Source: Luzula sylvatica
Taxonomy: Eukaryota > Streptophyta > Magnoliopsida > Poales > Juncaceae
Reading direction: 5' to 3'
DNA: 64,000 nt
Assembly: GCA_946800325.1 (NCBI GenBank)
Contig: OX326956.1
Location: 22,976,356 to 23,040,355, forward strand
Under the pieces are notes generated by a model, which had not been told where the DNA came from, searched no databases, and worked only from the letters and a program-made list of their open reading frames with translations. Below are positions 22,616 to 35,144 of this stretch, in pieces. The number at the start of each line of letters is the position of its first letter. The first letter of the stretch is position 1. Both the position numbers and the translations under genes were made by a program.

Positions 22616-23426
22616 TCAATTAATCTCAACCTGTGAAAAAATGAAGTAGATATAAAATAATAGAAATATAATGAGGAAATTGTGAAGAAAAAGGATCATA
22701 TTTTTGGAAATACAGTAAACTTAATTGTGAAAATCAAGAGATTCAATACAGTTAATTAACGAAATAAATTTGTACCTTTGAATCCTGTGTAAAACAGATG
22801 AATTAGATCAAACGATGGAAGGTTCAACTCTCTATTCTCAATTCAGGTATGTTATGACCCATTACTCCATATAACCTTTATCCCTTGAAATAAAATAAGA
22901 TTACAAATCAAATTATCATGGTGTAAATTCACAATAAGATATATTTAGTAAACGAAAGGCCTAATTCAGCCTCAAATAATCCAATTCTCATGATTCATAA
23001 CTTAATATATTGTAAAATTACCACTAACAAATCCCTAATTTACACAAAATTCAGCATCTGAGTCCGAAACTAACCTAATTCAGCAGAAATCATCTTTAGC
23101 TCACCCACATCAACAGGACTAATTGATCACACATGAGTGCTGATAGTAAACCATCAAAAAAAAGTAGAGAGATAGGAATAAGAAACACCCCAACTCAAGC
23201 TAATATACAATAAGAAGAGGTAAACCCAAAGAAATGGAGAAAAAAAAATCAGAAAAAGAAAACCTAACACCATTTTAATTCATAAAAATTAGCTCTGAAA
23301 AAGAACCGTTTGAGAAATCAGTAGCTTTAATTGGACATAAACTAATGAAATAAAAAAAATTACCTTTAAAACCTCTTCAGATGAAATAGATTCAATATTG
23401 TTATCATGAGAACCACCCTTTTTCAT
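22616..23426 (-). CDS. Possible tiny spliced ORF on the minus strand
   Basis: An ATG at 23426-23424 opens MKKGGSHDNNIESISSEEVL plus K, ending exactly at a GTAATT donor (23363). A 9-nt block at 22784-22776 between an ACACAG acceptor and a GTACAA donor would add DSK, and a block after TTCACAG at 22630 would add VEIN and a stop. Frames agree across all three blocks. A CT-rich leader with AAACCCTAAC lies upstream of the ATG, as in a plant 5' UTR. A 28-aa product and a micro-exon make this weak; it may be the surviving start of a broken gene. I do not recognise it. Confidence 0.25.
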
Positions 23427-24030
23427 TCTTTGCTCCTTTTCATAACTTTGTTAGGGTTTCCATCGATCAGGCGATCGGAGCTTGCAGTGGTATCGTGATA
23501 TTTCTCGATTCGATGGCGATTTTCGGCAGCTCTTTCTTTCTCTCTCTCTCTCTCGTTATCGCCGTCTAAGGTTTCACTTGCCGTTGTTTGTGTCGACCCG
23601 ACAGTGGAAAATGAGATGGAGAGAGAAGAGAGAATTCAAGTAGACTTGGTTTACGTGCTCTGTTTGTGTTGTTTTTTCTATTAACTACTATAGTGTAGGA
23701 ACACCATGCATATATGTACATATCTAAAGCTGTTAACTCATTTGGGTGGAATTGCTAATCCGACGGTTTGGATTGTGGGAATGCTTGATCCGACGATTTA
23801 CATTAAAGCAACGTGTGTGTGTATGTTGGTCCAATTTGTCACTTGTGTATATACTTAACTAGCTTTTGCACGATTATTTTTTGTGTTGTGTAATTATTTT
23901 TTTAACTTCATTTTTTTATATTGTATCTGATACATTATATTTCTTTACGTGATGTTATAATTGAGTGTAGTTTCTTGTGAAAATTGAGTTGTCGCGGAAT
24001 ATTTAGATCCGATGAATACAAATCGCAATT

Positions 24031-24430
24031 GAGTATCTCGGCCATTTCAAAGTAGATTCTGGATTAAATGCTGCTCTCCATCTCTTCGCAATAAAAGTTA
24101 TGCCTAAAACATGAAAGAAATTATCAACGGTCATAATTAAAATATTGGAAATGACGAAATTACCCCTCAATGAATGTGGCTGAGTATTGTGGCCATTTTG
24201 AAGTAGTCTTCCGGGTATAATACTGATCTCCACCTCCTCGCACTTAAAAACCATTCCATTCTGCCTAAAACACGAAAGAAATTATATCAACATTTAGAAT
24301 CAAAATATTGTAAATGACAAAAATACCCCTCGCGGAATGCGACTGAGTATCGTGGACATTTTTATGTAGCATTGTGGGTTTAATTTTGCTCTCCATCTCC
24401 CTCGCACTCAAAGACATTCTATTCTGCCTG
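24031..24430. repeat. Tandem repeat, about 150-163 bp, 2.5 copies
   Basis: GAGTATCTCGGCCATTT and its variants start at 24031, 24182 and 24345. Each copy carries CTCTCCATCTC, CTCGCA, TTCTGCCTAAAACA and AAATTACCCCTC. The divergence is appreciable, so it is old. Confidence 0.75.
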
Positions 24431-24659
24431 AACGAACTCGTTTCGGTTGCACCAATCATAACCAAAATCATGGTCTCGAGTCAGAATAAAATTATCATAT
24501 TACCCTGGCCCTGCAAAGGTCTCGAATTTCTTTCTCTCTTTTCGATTTCCCGAAATATAGCAAAGTCCCAACGTTTTTCCGAATCTGGTTTACTTATGAA
24601 ATTATAATTATCATTAAAATCTACAAAAAATAATATAATACGACAAATATTTCAAAAAA

Positions 24660-24942
24660 ATCCTGTCTTTTAAAAAAAATGAAATTATCACATATATCCC
24701 TAGTAAATATGAAACTTATATACCCGTATAAATATATGAAAGTAATGATATAATTTTTTCAAATATAAAAAGTCTATATTTAAAAAAACCTAAAATTTGA
24801 ATGAATACCCCTACAAAAATCTGAAATTATCATATATAACCCTATAAAAATATGAAAGTAATGATATCATATGAGAAATATTAAAAAAAAAAATTGAAAA
24901 ATATATATAATTAACATGTATCAAAAAACTGAAATTATCATA
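24660..24942. repeat. Degenerate AT-rich repeat, left part
   Basis: Words such as CTGAAATTATCATATATAC and CCCTATAAAAATATGAAAG recur every 30-60 bp. The same pattern resumes at 25952-26400 beyond the solo LTR, so one array was split by the LTR. It resembles the reverse complement of the 54.5-55.3 kb repeat. Confidence 0.6.
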
Positions 24943-24947
24943 TATGT

Positions 24948-25946
24948 TGTAGGGGAATATCCCCGGCCCCGGGCCCGCGCAGCGGATATGTAGGCCCGGT
25001 CCGGTTCCCCGATTCCCGAGATCACGCCACGACTTCGAGGGTACGATGCAAATAGAAGGTTAGATCTTTACCGGTGCAAAATTGATTGCACACGAAGGGT
25101 TGATCGCTGCCTTCTTTCTCTTGTCACGTTGGTGACAATACGCGCGTCCCACACCACGCGTCTTTCACCGCTCGTTGACTTCGCCGATTCGCTTGATTTC
25201 GTCTCCGACTCAATCTACTCGTCCGAATCGATCACAATCGTGAGAGCCTCAGTTGTTGCTCCTCTACGTGTATCCACCTTGAATCGCAAGACTTCGGTCA
25301 CGGATGCACCTGCCTAGACGATGCACCGGTGAACTTGCTTAATCGAATTGATTCTCTAAACCGTAAAACACCTTTTCACGGTTTCTCTCTTTTACACCTT
25401 TTCACTCTCTAGAAATTTGTCTCACAATTTTCTGGATAATTCTGAATGAATTGCTTGGTTAAGATGAGAGAGAAAATCCTATTTATATACAATAGGATCA
25501 GGATTAGCCAAAAGGCATGTATATCCAATATACACCCTCTCACACAGAAAACTGCATGAACCTGGTCAGTATTCTGTCCAGACGAAATTGATAAATTTCT
25601 CTGACAGAAAATCAACCAACACGAAAGTTGTAGATAATCTCATTATCTACACGACCCAATTTGGCCCAGCCCAATTGGAGTTCGTATGCAAAAGTTATGA
25701 CTGTTTTACTAACTGTATGTCATACTGTTTCACCCTTTCGGTATTTCACAGAAACGACACTTATACTTCGTTCATATGAAATATATTTCTACATGAAGGT
25801 TATAGATAATCTAATTATCTATCTTACCCAATTTGAACCATTCAAATCGGATTTTCCTACTGAAAGATATGGCTACGAATGTACGACTACATTCGTTTAT
25901 CCTTGTGTACACTTTTACGGTTGATCCTGAAACTGTATTTCCTTCA
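24948..25946. mobile_element. Solo LTR, 999 bp, with 5-bp target duplication
   Basis: The block begins TGTAGGGGAATATCCCCGG and ends TTTCCTTCA. It is flanked on both sides by TATGT (24943-24947 and 25947-25951), a perfect 5-bp target duplication. It contains a TATA-like TTTATATACAATAGG near 25480. No internal retrotransposon coding region is present, so it is a solo LTR left by recombination. The surrounding degenerate repeat continues on both sides. The superfamily cannot be told from the LTR alone. Confidence 0.8.
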
Positions 25947-25951
25947 TATGT

Positions 25952-26400
25952 ATCCTAATATAAATCGGAAATTAATGATATAATATGAGAAGTTGAGAAC
26001 TATCACAAAAAGCTTCTATGTTTTAAAAAATCTGAAACTATGATGTATCCCCCTACAAAAATATTAATTATCATATATATCCCTATACAAATCTCAAATT
26101 AATGATGTAATATGTGGAATAAAATAAAAACTTTATTTGAAAAAAAAAAATTAGCATGCATACCTCTAGAATAAACATAAATTATCATATTTACTCTTAT
26201 AAAAAATTCTGAATTAATGATACAATATGAGAAATATTTAAAAAATCTGAAATTATCATGTTTAACCTTACAAAATCTGATATTACCATATATACCGCTA
26301 TAATAATCTTAAAATAATGATATCGCATGAGAAATATTTAAAAAGCCCATACATTTAAAAAAACTGAAATTGTTACATAGAAAAATCTTAAAAAGACCCT
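25952..26400. repeat. Degenerate AT-rich repeat, right part
   Basis: Continuation of the pattern seen at 24660-24942, with ATCTGAAATTATCATGT-type words alternating with AATGATATAATATGAGAAAT. No coding sequence. Confidence 0.6.
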
Positions 26401-27320
26401 ATATTTATTGAAATGTTCAACAAAAAAAATATATATATATTCATGAACAGTAACAGTATTTATGAACAGTAACATGTTTATAAACAGTAAGTATGCACAA
26501 TATTTATGCATAGTACGGATGAACAGTAGCGGCGACGTGACTGAATGCTGGGACAGGAAATTGTTCATCATTATATCTATTAATAGATATTCGCCAGTAG
26601 AAGCCCATCTCTCTTTATCCTCGAACAAATTATTTTTATGGGCCATATTAGTTATTTTGGAGAGAAGATTAATCGAAATTACCCTAATTACTTCAATCTC
26701 TAACTAGTTAAACTCAGTTAGCCTCAATTAGGATAGTAATTCATGTCTATAAAAGCATTGTATCGGTAACACTCATAAATTAACAAAATAAACAATTTAT
26801 TTAATAAAGAGTTTAATCTCGCAATACAAGCAAACGACTCATAAAATCAAGGGAAATTCTCCAAACCCCCCAAACTTTTCTGCTAATTATGAAAAACCTC
26901 TTGTTTTTTTAGAAAATTCCTCCTCTTTTTTAATTTTCCTCAAAAACCCCTATATTTTTTGCTGCTTCCAAAATCCCCTAACATTTTTAGATTCCCTAAA
27001 AATCCATTATCTTTTTGTTAAGTTTTTTTAAAAAATAACCATTATACCCTCATAGTTTTATTTTATAAATATCTATAATTTAATAAATAATAAATAGACA
27101 TTAAACTATTATAAAAAAATAAAAAAATGTTAAAAAATAAATAATACATGATATTAAAAAATGTTATAATAAATAATACATATATATATATTAAAATATT
27201 ATAATAAATAATATATTAATATTAAAATATCAGTTTCAACAATTATTAATAGGGAAATTTTGAACAGTAGACACGAAAAGTTTCGTAATATCCAAAATAG
27301 ACAACATAATTTGATAATTT
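26401..27320. other. AT-rich spacer with short GAACAGTAAC repeats
   Basis: At 26440-26535 ATGAACAGTAACA and related words occur four times. From 26860 to 27060 there is a run of CCTAAAAACCCC-type words typical of decayed transposon flanks. No gene was recognised. Confidence 0.45.
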
Positions 27321-27332
27321 GCAAAATAACAC

Positions 27333-27429
27333 TCTCGACTTTTCAAAGGTCGAGAGGTTTAAAAATGCTCGACATTTGAAACGTCGAGCGATTGATTAAT
27401 AAATCTCTCGACTTTTCAAAAGTCGAGAG
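27333..27429. repeat. Three successive short perfect hairpins (GTCGAG)
   Basis: CTCTCGAC pairs with GTCGAGAG (27333-27340 with 27350-27357). GCTCGAC pairs with GTCGAGC (27367-27373 with 27383-27389). CTCTCGAC pairs with GTCGAGAG again (27405-27412 with 27422-27429). Loops are 9 nt and the hairpins are evenly spaced. Confidence 0.85.
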
Positions 27430-27463
27430 ATTGATTTTAATTCAAAATATGATATATTTCCCC

Positions 27464-28118
27464 AAAGTGTACACGCCGAATTCTCTATTATTTAGTTATT
27501 ACGTTCAATTATATTGATAATTAAGATATATAATTAAATATTCAGTAAAATTTATTCAAATTTATGAATTCGAACATTTATTAATTATATATTAAGTTGA
27601 CAGCTAACATGTACTGGTTATCATTTTAATTAAATAGACGAATCGAAATTATCCAAATTTTACCATAACATCTCTATTTCCTAATTTGTATATTTAATTA
27701 AAATAATAACTAGTACATGTTGGCTGTTAACTTAATACATAATTAATAATTGTTCGAATTCATAAATTTGACTAAATTTTACTTAATATTTAATTATATA
27801 TCTTAATTATCAATATAATTGAACGTAATAACTAAATAATGGAGAATTCGGCGGGTACATTTTGGAGTGGAATAAATTTTTTTTATCTTTTTTCAAACCG
27901 TGGATATTAAAAAAAGAAAAAATAAAACCCCTCCAAAGTGTACACGCCGAATTCTCCATTATTTAGTTATTACGTTCAATTATATTGATAATTAAGATAT
28001 ATAATTAAATATTCAGTAAAATTTATTCAAATTTATGAATTCGAACAATTATTAATCATGTATTAAATTTACAGCCAACATGTACTAGTTATTATTTTAA
28101 TTAAATATACTAATTAGG
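27464..28118. repeat. Three-armed foldback (inverted plus direct repeat of about 175-184 bp)
   Basis: Arm 1 (27464-27638) begins AAAGTGTACACGCCGAATTC. Arm 2 (27680-27863) is its reverse complement, ending GAATTCGGCGGGTACATTTT. Arm 3 (27935-28118) repeats arm 1 in direct orientation and matches arm 2 over about 184 bp. Arms 1 and 2, or 2 and 3, can form a long hairpin with a 40-70-base loop. It may be a foldback transposon or a partly duplicated MITE, and is a potential source of double-stranded RNA. It has no coding sequence. Confidence 0.85.
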
Positions 28119-28432
28119 AAAGATATTCCACTTTCATGTTTTTGTTTTATGATATTACGTATGAAGTAATATCTGATTTTTTATATTTGAAGTTAAAAGT
28201 GCCTTCTAAAATAAAAAAATTCATTCCAAAATGAGGAAAGATATTCCACTCACTTCGAACCATGAACCCTAACCCAAAACCACGCGCTCCCTTCTCACTT
28301 TTCTCTCTCGTCAAAGCAAACCTCTCTCATGAGTCATGGCGACGAGAGCCACGGCGAACGACCCAGAAGCTCATCACTTTTCTTCCTCCTGCTGCCTCCA
28401 CGGCTCCACCTCTCGACGGATTGGTGGTTCAC

Positions 28433-28433
<1 letters not shown>

Positions 28434-28510
<77 letters not shown>

Positions 28511-28530
28511 CCGCCCGCCCGCCCGCCCGA
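28434..28530. repeat. (CT)n microsatellite plus (CCCG)n
   Basis: About 38 CT units with one TTCTCT interruption, followed by CCCGCCCGCCCGCCCG. Open frames through it on both strands are simple-sequence artefacts. Confidence 0.9.
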
Positions 28531-30892
28531 TTATTGGATCCAGCACTCCCTCCGTCCAGCAGTGACTCCATGACGAATTAGGAGGGATCTTGCTTCTAAT
28601 TTGTTTTACTTGATCTGATGAGGTCTTGGCGTATGTGGGAGTATGCCTGAAAGATAAAGTGTGCTTGAGTGAAGAGAGACGAGGGAGAAAGTGATGCGAA
28701 ACTGATGATAATGCACATTATTTTCTCCTCTTTACTCAATTTTGAGATCTCATTTAAAATTTCATATCATACTTTTTGTAGGCAATTAGAGATTTAGATG
28801 CGAAACTGATGATAATCAACAATAATCTGGCGAGTTGGATGGCTAGGACCGAGAGGAGCTTAGTATGACTTTCCTCGCAGGGACTCCTTTGCATTTTTTC
28901 TAACAAGGCAGGTTTGCTTTTCTCAATTTACGCATAATACATAGGCTTTTTGTTTAAATTATTGTAATTTTGGTTTTAATTCCTAATTATGTTTTTAATG
29001 TAGGGAATGGAAGGGTTAATATTGAAGGCTAGATGATCGACACATCCTTGATTCCATCAGGTTTATTTTTGAGTAAGAATGGATATTTTCGTAATTTGAG
29101 AAAATGAGAGGGGCCTCTATGTAAAATATTCATTCTTATCGGGGCCAATTTCATACAATTCATACCAAAAAAAACATACTCTTTACTGATGTTTTTGCTT
29201 GAAATTAGTTTATATAGTTGGTTGCTTTAATGTGATAAATACCAATAAAATATTCCTTCCAATCTTTTTTTATGGTTAATTTGATGCATTTTTCGAATTT
29301 TTTTTACTGGAATTAATTTTTGATCTGTTTTAATCGAGCTGAGTTCTTTGCTGGATAGTGATGAGGAGTGGGAGAAATTCATAGTAATTTTCTTCTTTAT
29401 TCATTTATTAATTTGCTTATTCTAAGATAATTTCATATTTCATATAATATTTAATTTCAGGGTCGTTGTTGAGAATGAATTGTGTGCTAATGCAACAGTG
29501 GTTAATGCATCTGATCAACAAACGGTATACTTTTGTAAATACATTAAAAACTCATTTAATTCTCTTAAATTTAATAAGTTGTTAGAAACTCTTTTTAATT
29601 TTGTATCGGTATTTGTTAGGTTGAAAGTGTAAATAAGTATGGTATACTATTGCAAGTACATTTATCGAAATGCTGATGACGAGGAAAAGGAGGGTATATT
29701 TGATATTTAGGATTAATAACAAATTGTTTCTTTTTATTTGGTTGATTGTTTAGAATCAAATTAGGCTAAATAGACTCAATTTGGGTTATTTGCTGCAAAT
29801 TGGAGATGACTCGGGGAACAAATATGGTTGTATTAGGATTTGTTGTGGATAAGTATGGTCAAATTTGGGTTATTTTCAGCAAATTTGAAGCAAAATTTTG
29901 TGACTTGAATTGTTATTAATGGAATAGATATGTGTATAAACTTGAAATTGTTATTATGAATTATTTTCAGCAAATTATTGTAATAGATGTGTATAAGCTT
30001 GAATTGTTATTAATGACATCAAATTGTACTCAAATTTTTCAGGTTTTACTTGAAGATGCAGGTTTTACTTGAAATTGAAATACGCAAGCATGAGATCCAA
30101 GTTTTACTCGAAGTCGAATTGGAGGTTTTACTCGAAGTTGGATCGAGTCAAGGTTAAGATTTAGAGGTCGACATTGAGAATTAGGTTTAGACATGTAACT
30201 TAGGTTTACACTTGTTTTATAACGTATTGTTATGTGGAAATGTTTTATAACATATAGTTAGCATATATGTTAATTACATGCTGATCGGGTGACTTGTGTT
30301 AATTAATTATATCATATATGTTAACTATCCATGTTAATATTATATAAAGCAAGTTTTGATGATTTAACATGTTAATTAATTTATATCATATATGTTAACA
30401 TATTTTATAATTAAATATCTACTATACCGAAATTATCCCGAATTCATTTTTTACATATTAAAATATGTGGGACCCACTGTGAATCATTCCATGTATTCAT
30501 CTTCTGGGTGTTTTCGGTGGTTTTATTCTTGGTGTGTATACTTTTTGTATGAAAAATCATGGTTTAACAGGACCCACTTTTTCTTTCCCATATTATTCCT
30601 GCTTTTCCTCAAGTCTTAACCCACAATTTTTTTTATTTATCTCCTTCCTTTCTAAGATGATTTTTTTTTTTGAAAAAAACATTCAAACCGACATATTATT
30701 CCTAGGGATTTTATACAATTTAATTAACAATTATTTTTTTTGATAATTTAATTAACCAAAATTATTGTGTTCCTAGGGATTTTAAACATTTCAAAATACC
30801 ATTTCTTCAATTAACAATTAATCAAGCCAATACTAACAAATCTAACGAAATATTAGTAATAATTAATAGTCATAACAATTAACACTTACAAT
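28531..30892. other. Unrecognised region with exon-like blocks, no supported gene
   Basis: A block at about 29461-29525 sits between a TTATTTCAG acceptor and a GTATAC donor and is open as VVVENELCANATVVNASDQQ. Near 30043-30150 AGGTTTTACTTGAAG and AGGTTTTACTCGAAG occur four times. I could not join these into a gene. The region may be a non-coding transcript or a decayed gene next to R copy B. Confidence 0.3.
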
Positions 30893-31560
30893 TTGTATTA
30901 GGTCAAATGTTTGCGCGAATTAGAAAATATCAAATGTTAACGGCACCTACAATGCTCTAATTGGTACCAGTACCTGCCTTTATTTGGTACCGGTACCGGT
31001 CTCTCAAGAAGATTGAGAAGCTCAAAAAGTTGTTCTTTGAGCAATTTCCAACCCATACAAACACTGAGAAAACTCAGTGAACTGTTACACTCACAAAACT
31101 CCTCAAATTGAGCAAGATCCATTAACCCGTTTTCCTTTTGAACTTTATATACATACCCATAAATCTTTCCTATTTACATTTTTGCCTAAAACCCCTCTTA
31201 GTTCCCATAATTTCTTTCTCTAAAACATATATAATATCTGAGCTATTCTTCACAAGGTTACTTTCTCCAATATATTCTCAAGAATCTTCATTTTCACACA
31301 TTTACATATATACCCAAAATGTTTGTGTATTTACAGTTTTTGCCATTTTGCACAAAAATCCTTATAACTCTCAAAATATTTTTTCTTTAATATTTTTTGC
31401 AAAAATTCTCCTATATGCCCTCAGGACCTTACACATTTAGAAATACACCCAAAATTTATGTGTTGTTGCAACATTTTGTTTAATATCTTTTTACTACAAA
31501 TAGAAGACACTTTTACATACATAAAATTTTCTAAACTGCCTTCAATCTTCTCGGTTGGGT
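30893..31560 (+). repeat. Partial R-family copy (B1)
   Basis: It starts with TTGTATTAGGTCAAATGTTTG and carries the GGTACCGGTACCGGTCTCTC block, the GAGCAATTTCC and CTGAGAAAACTCAGTGAAC palindrome block, and the ACATACCCATAAATCTTTCC block. It ends before the promoter-like part. A second, fuller copy starts about 350 bp downstream, so B1 and B2 may be a duplicated or nested pair. Confidence 0.7.
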
Positions 31561-31841
31561 GATTGTGATTATTTAACAACAATATAGATTTGACATTTAT
31601 GTATTAACTGAGTACCACTACTAATTTTTAACTCAATTATTTGCAAAACAAATGATACATTTTCATATTTTAATAGAGTTTGTTTGGATGTTTTGTACAT
31701 TTTTTTGTATAACTAAACCGAGTCAAAATATTTGATAATTTGCAACTCATTATTACATAAGTCTCAAAATGCATCCATGTTCAACAAATTAAATAAAATT
31801 TATCTTTTCAGTACTGCTTTTTAAGACTCTATTCGCCAGTA

Positions 31842-31897
<56 letters not shown>
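31842..31897. repeat. (CT)n microsatellite
   Basis: About 27 CT units between B1 and B2, following ATTCGCCAGTAGG. Confidence 0.9.
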
Positions 31898-31898
<1 letters not shown>

Positions 31899-31909
31899 CG
31901 TACTGCTGG

Positions 31910-33241
31910 TCTTTTCAGGTTGTGTGACTACTAATTTTACACCATTAAAAGTCCATACACAAAATTGATAAACTCATCTATTTTGACTAATATACTCAGC
32001 TAAAATTTGATTTGTGTGATCATTTGAATAAATTGAGCGACAAATTTTTGCTAAAATGATACAATTTGTATTAGGACAAATGTTTGAATGTTTACATGAA
32101 TTACGAAATTTTGGACAAAGCAAATGTTAACGACACGAAAAAATGATCTAATTTGGTACCATTACCTGCCTTTATTTGGTACCGGTACCGGTCTCTTAAG
32201 AAGCACTCAAAAACATGTTCTTTGAGCAATGTCCAACCAAGACAAACACTGAGAAAACTCAGTGAATTGATACACTCGCAAAGCTCTTCAATTTAGCAAG
32301 ATCCGTTAACCCGTTTTGCTCTTGAATTTTACATACATACCCATAAATCTTTGCTATTTACATTTTTACCTAAAAACCCTCTTAATTCCCATAATTTCTT
32401 TCTCTAAAACATGTATCATATTTGAGCTATTCTTCACAACCACTTCCTCCTATATATCCTAAAAAAACTTCATTTTCACATATTTACAAATATATCCAAA
32501 AATTCTGCGTATTTACAGTTTTCTGCCGTTTTTGCACAAAAATCCTCACAACTCTTAAAATACTTTTTCTTTAATATGTTTTGCAACATTTCTCCTATAT
32601 AACCTCAGAGATCTTACACATTTAGAAATATACCCAAAATTTAGGTGTTCTTGCAATTTTCTGTCTTTTGCACAAAAGTAAAACCCTTCTAACTCACAAA
32701 ATATATTTTCTCTACAAATATAACACTTTTTTTTTTTTTTTTTGAAAAAACAAATACAACACTTTTACATATATAAAATTTTGTAACTGTCTTCAATTCT
32801 TCTCCATTCACGGAACTACTGGATACGTCCGGAATCTCTGCAGATTTCGAACTTGAGAATGATTAAAAAGATTTAAGAATGCAAATTTGCGGGGTATAAA
32901 TATCTCAAAACAAATTTATCTGTATTGTGTGGGTATCTTTCATTTTGTTTATTTGATTATGAAAATAATAATGTGTGGAGAAGTTTTTATTCTAATATTA
33001 TTTTCACTCAAGTGAGGGAAACTCTGTTTTAATGGTCTTTTCTTTGCATAGCGAATTATGACTTTGCTTGCTTCAATTTTGTTCTTCTTATTCTTCCGTC
33101 AAGATCTACCTATCTCCTCTCTAAATCTAACGGCTATATCAAATAGGATCTAGAATGTTCTCCTCCAACGGTCATATCAAGAGAGACGTTGGAGGAGCGC
33201 CCCTGTTCTCTATATATTCTCCCTTCTAGCCAGAGTCCAGA

Positions 33242-33279
<38 letters not shown>

Positions 33280-34275
33280 ACCAATTGAAGATGAAGCAAG
33301 CAATTGCGAAATTGAAAACACAGTCGTAGCAAGCAAGTTCATAGCCAAGTCAGGGACAACAAATGGCTCTTTCTCTCTCGTATTTTGTGCTCCAAATCAA
33401 AGAAGCAACAATTTTGTGCTCCGAGAGATTTTTTCTTGAAGAAGCAACAATTTTGTTCTGTTCAAACACAGGTTCAGGTAAAGTTCATGTCTTTTTGAAT
33501 AATTTTTCAACTCTCTTGTTCAGATTCATATCTGCATCATTGATCTGGTTCAATTTTGTTTGAAGTATATTTTTTCTCTTATCTGAATTTAGTTCAAGAA
33601 AACAAAGTTTGCCTTCTTTTTTGAAGGAGGCGCACGAATACTTGCTGCTCAAAATTTACCAGTAATCTTCATAATATTTAGAACTAGAAGTGCACAAAAA
33701 GCAAAACATGATCTACAACAAAATAAAGTTTGCCTTCTTATTTTAACCAATTATCGCTCTTATGTTTTTTTTTTTTCTGTAATGAATACCAAAGTTATTC
33801 TTTTTCCTATTTTGAACAGTCATTAATGAAGCGGGTCGAGCCTTTACAGGGATTAAATCCATGAGAAATCTCTTCTCTGATGTCTAAGGGGACTGCGCCA
33901 TTGCTCTAAGGGGATTAAATCCATGAGAAATCTAACGGGGACGAAGGAGACCGAGTCAAAATCTAAAGGAGACTGCGCCATTGCTCCGACGAAGGCAACT
34001 GACTGACCTTATTATTATCTCAATTTCTTATTTCAATTATGCTGATTGCTAGTCCCGATTTTATTTGCTAATATTTTGTACAAATTTCAGAATCTAATCG
34101 ACCTCTTCATTTTTCAGGTTTTCAAAGCACCGAATTTCTCAATTGCAAATAAGTCGCTGCACCAAGATTGTAGGAAGTTTCATAGCGATCCTTTTAATGC
34201 TGAAAATCCCTCAAGACGTTTTTCATTACTTGCGTATTTTTCTAAGTATATGTGTGTTTGTATAATCTGTGTATG

Positions 34276-34313
<38 letters not shown>

Positions 34314-34330
34314 TGTGTGTGTGTGGTCGA
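31910..34330 (+). repeat. R-family copy B2
   Basis: It has the same block order as the other copies, up to the TG microsatellite. The promoter-like block is at about 33050-33280, with CTCTATATATTCTCCC and a CT run at 33243-33278. The exon-like INEAGRAFTG block is near 33822 but is disrupted by a local duplication (GGGATTAAATCCATGAGAAA twice). The FKAPNFSIANKSLHQDCRK block follows at 34046-34225 and the TG run at 34278-34325. The GC-rich arrays are missing, so the copy is truncated at its 3' end. Confidence 0.75.
34276..34325. repeat. (TG)n microsatellite of R copy B2
   Basis: About 20 TG units with one TGATG interruption, at the position corresponding to the CA run in copy A. Confidence 0.9.
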
Positions 34331-34428
34331 TATCTTGAGACTACGAATTGTTTCGGACAAATTGGAATTAACACTATAATACATATATACGCACACAATA
34401 ATATAAAATTTTGGATTTTCTCTGATCT

Positions 34429-35144
34429 CAGGGATGTCAATGGGTCGGGTTCGGGTCGGGTATAGGCTCACCCATACCCTTACCCATCTTAATCGGATAA
34501 TACCCATACCCGACCCATCAACTAAACGGGTAATTTTACCCGCCCCGTTTATTACCCGCGGGTTTTCGGATTACCCACGGGGATTTTTACCCATACCTAA
34601 ATATATACAAAAATATTAAAATATACTGCGAAAAATATATTTTTTCAAATTAAAATATTAACACATAACATAATAATATCATAAAATACACAACAAATAT
34701 TTTTAACAAATATTTGTAAGTAGAAATTATTTTATGAAACTAAAATTGGTAGAAACGTGAAATAGCTGTAAATAAATAAATAAATAAACATGAATCTAGA
34801 AATTTATTTATTTTTGTTTTATTTACTAAACAAATATAAAAAATAAAAATAAATTGTATAATAAAGAACAGTAGAAAAAATAGATTAAACCCATTTGAAA
34901 AACAACAAAAATAATAAAATATATATTAAAATATTAATATAACTATGATTATCAAGGACCGGGTTCGGGTCGGGTATACCCACGGGTCGGGTACGACCTC
35001 ACTCATACCCTACCCGTACCCGTGCCGGGTATTTTTTAATCGGGTAATACCCGACCCGCGGGTAGGCTTAATCGGGTATTACCCGACCCGCCCGGGTCGG
35101 ATACCCGTCGGGCACGGGTATTACCCAACCCATTGACATCCCTA
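34429..35144. mobile_element. hAT-type MITE (CAGGGATGTCAATGGG ends), 716 bp
   Basis: The perfect 8-bp target duplication TCTGATCT flanks it (34421-34428 and 35145-35152). The left end is CAGGGATGTCAATGGGTCGG; the right end is its inverted partner, CCAACCCATTGACATCCCTA. Subterminal regions are rich in CGGGTA and TACCCG words and the core is AT-rich. No transposase is encoded. The 2581-bp tandem duplication begins inside this element. Confidence 0.85.

Noticed and set aside
24948..25946. A gene in the GC-richer part of the solo LTR (frame 25129-25317)
   Set aside because: The block has exact LTR ends and target duplication; the frame has no domain.
28262..28581. Frames of 65-103 codons around 28.4 kb
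   Set aside because: They are dominated by the CT microsatellite and occur on both strands.
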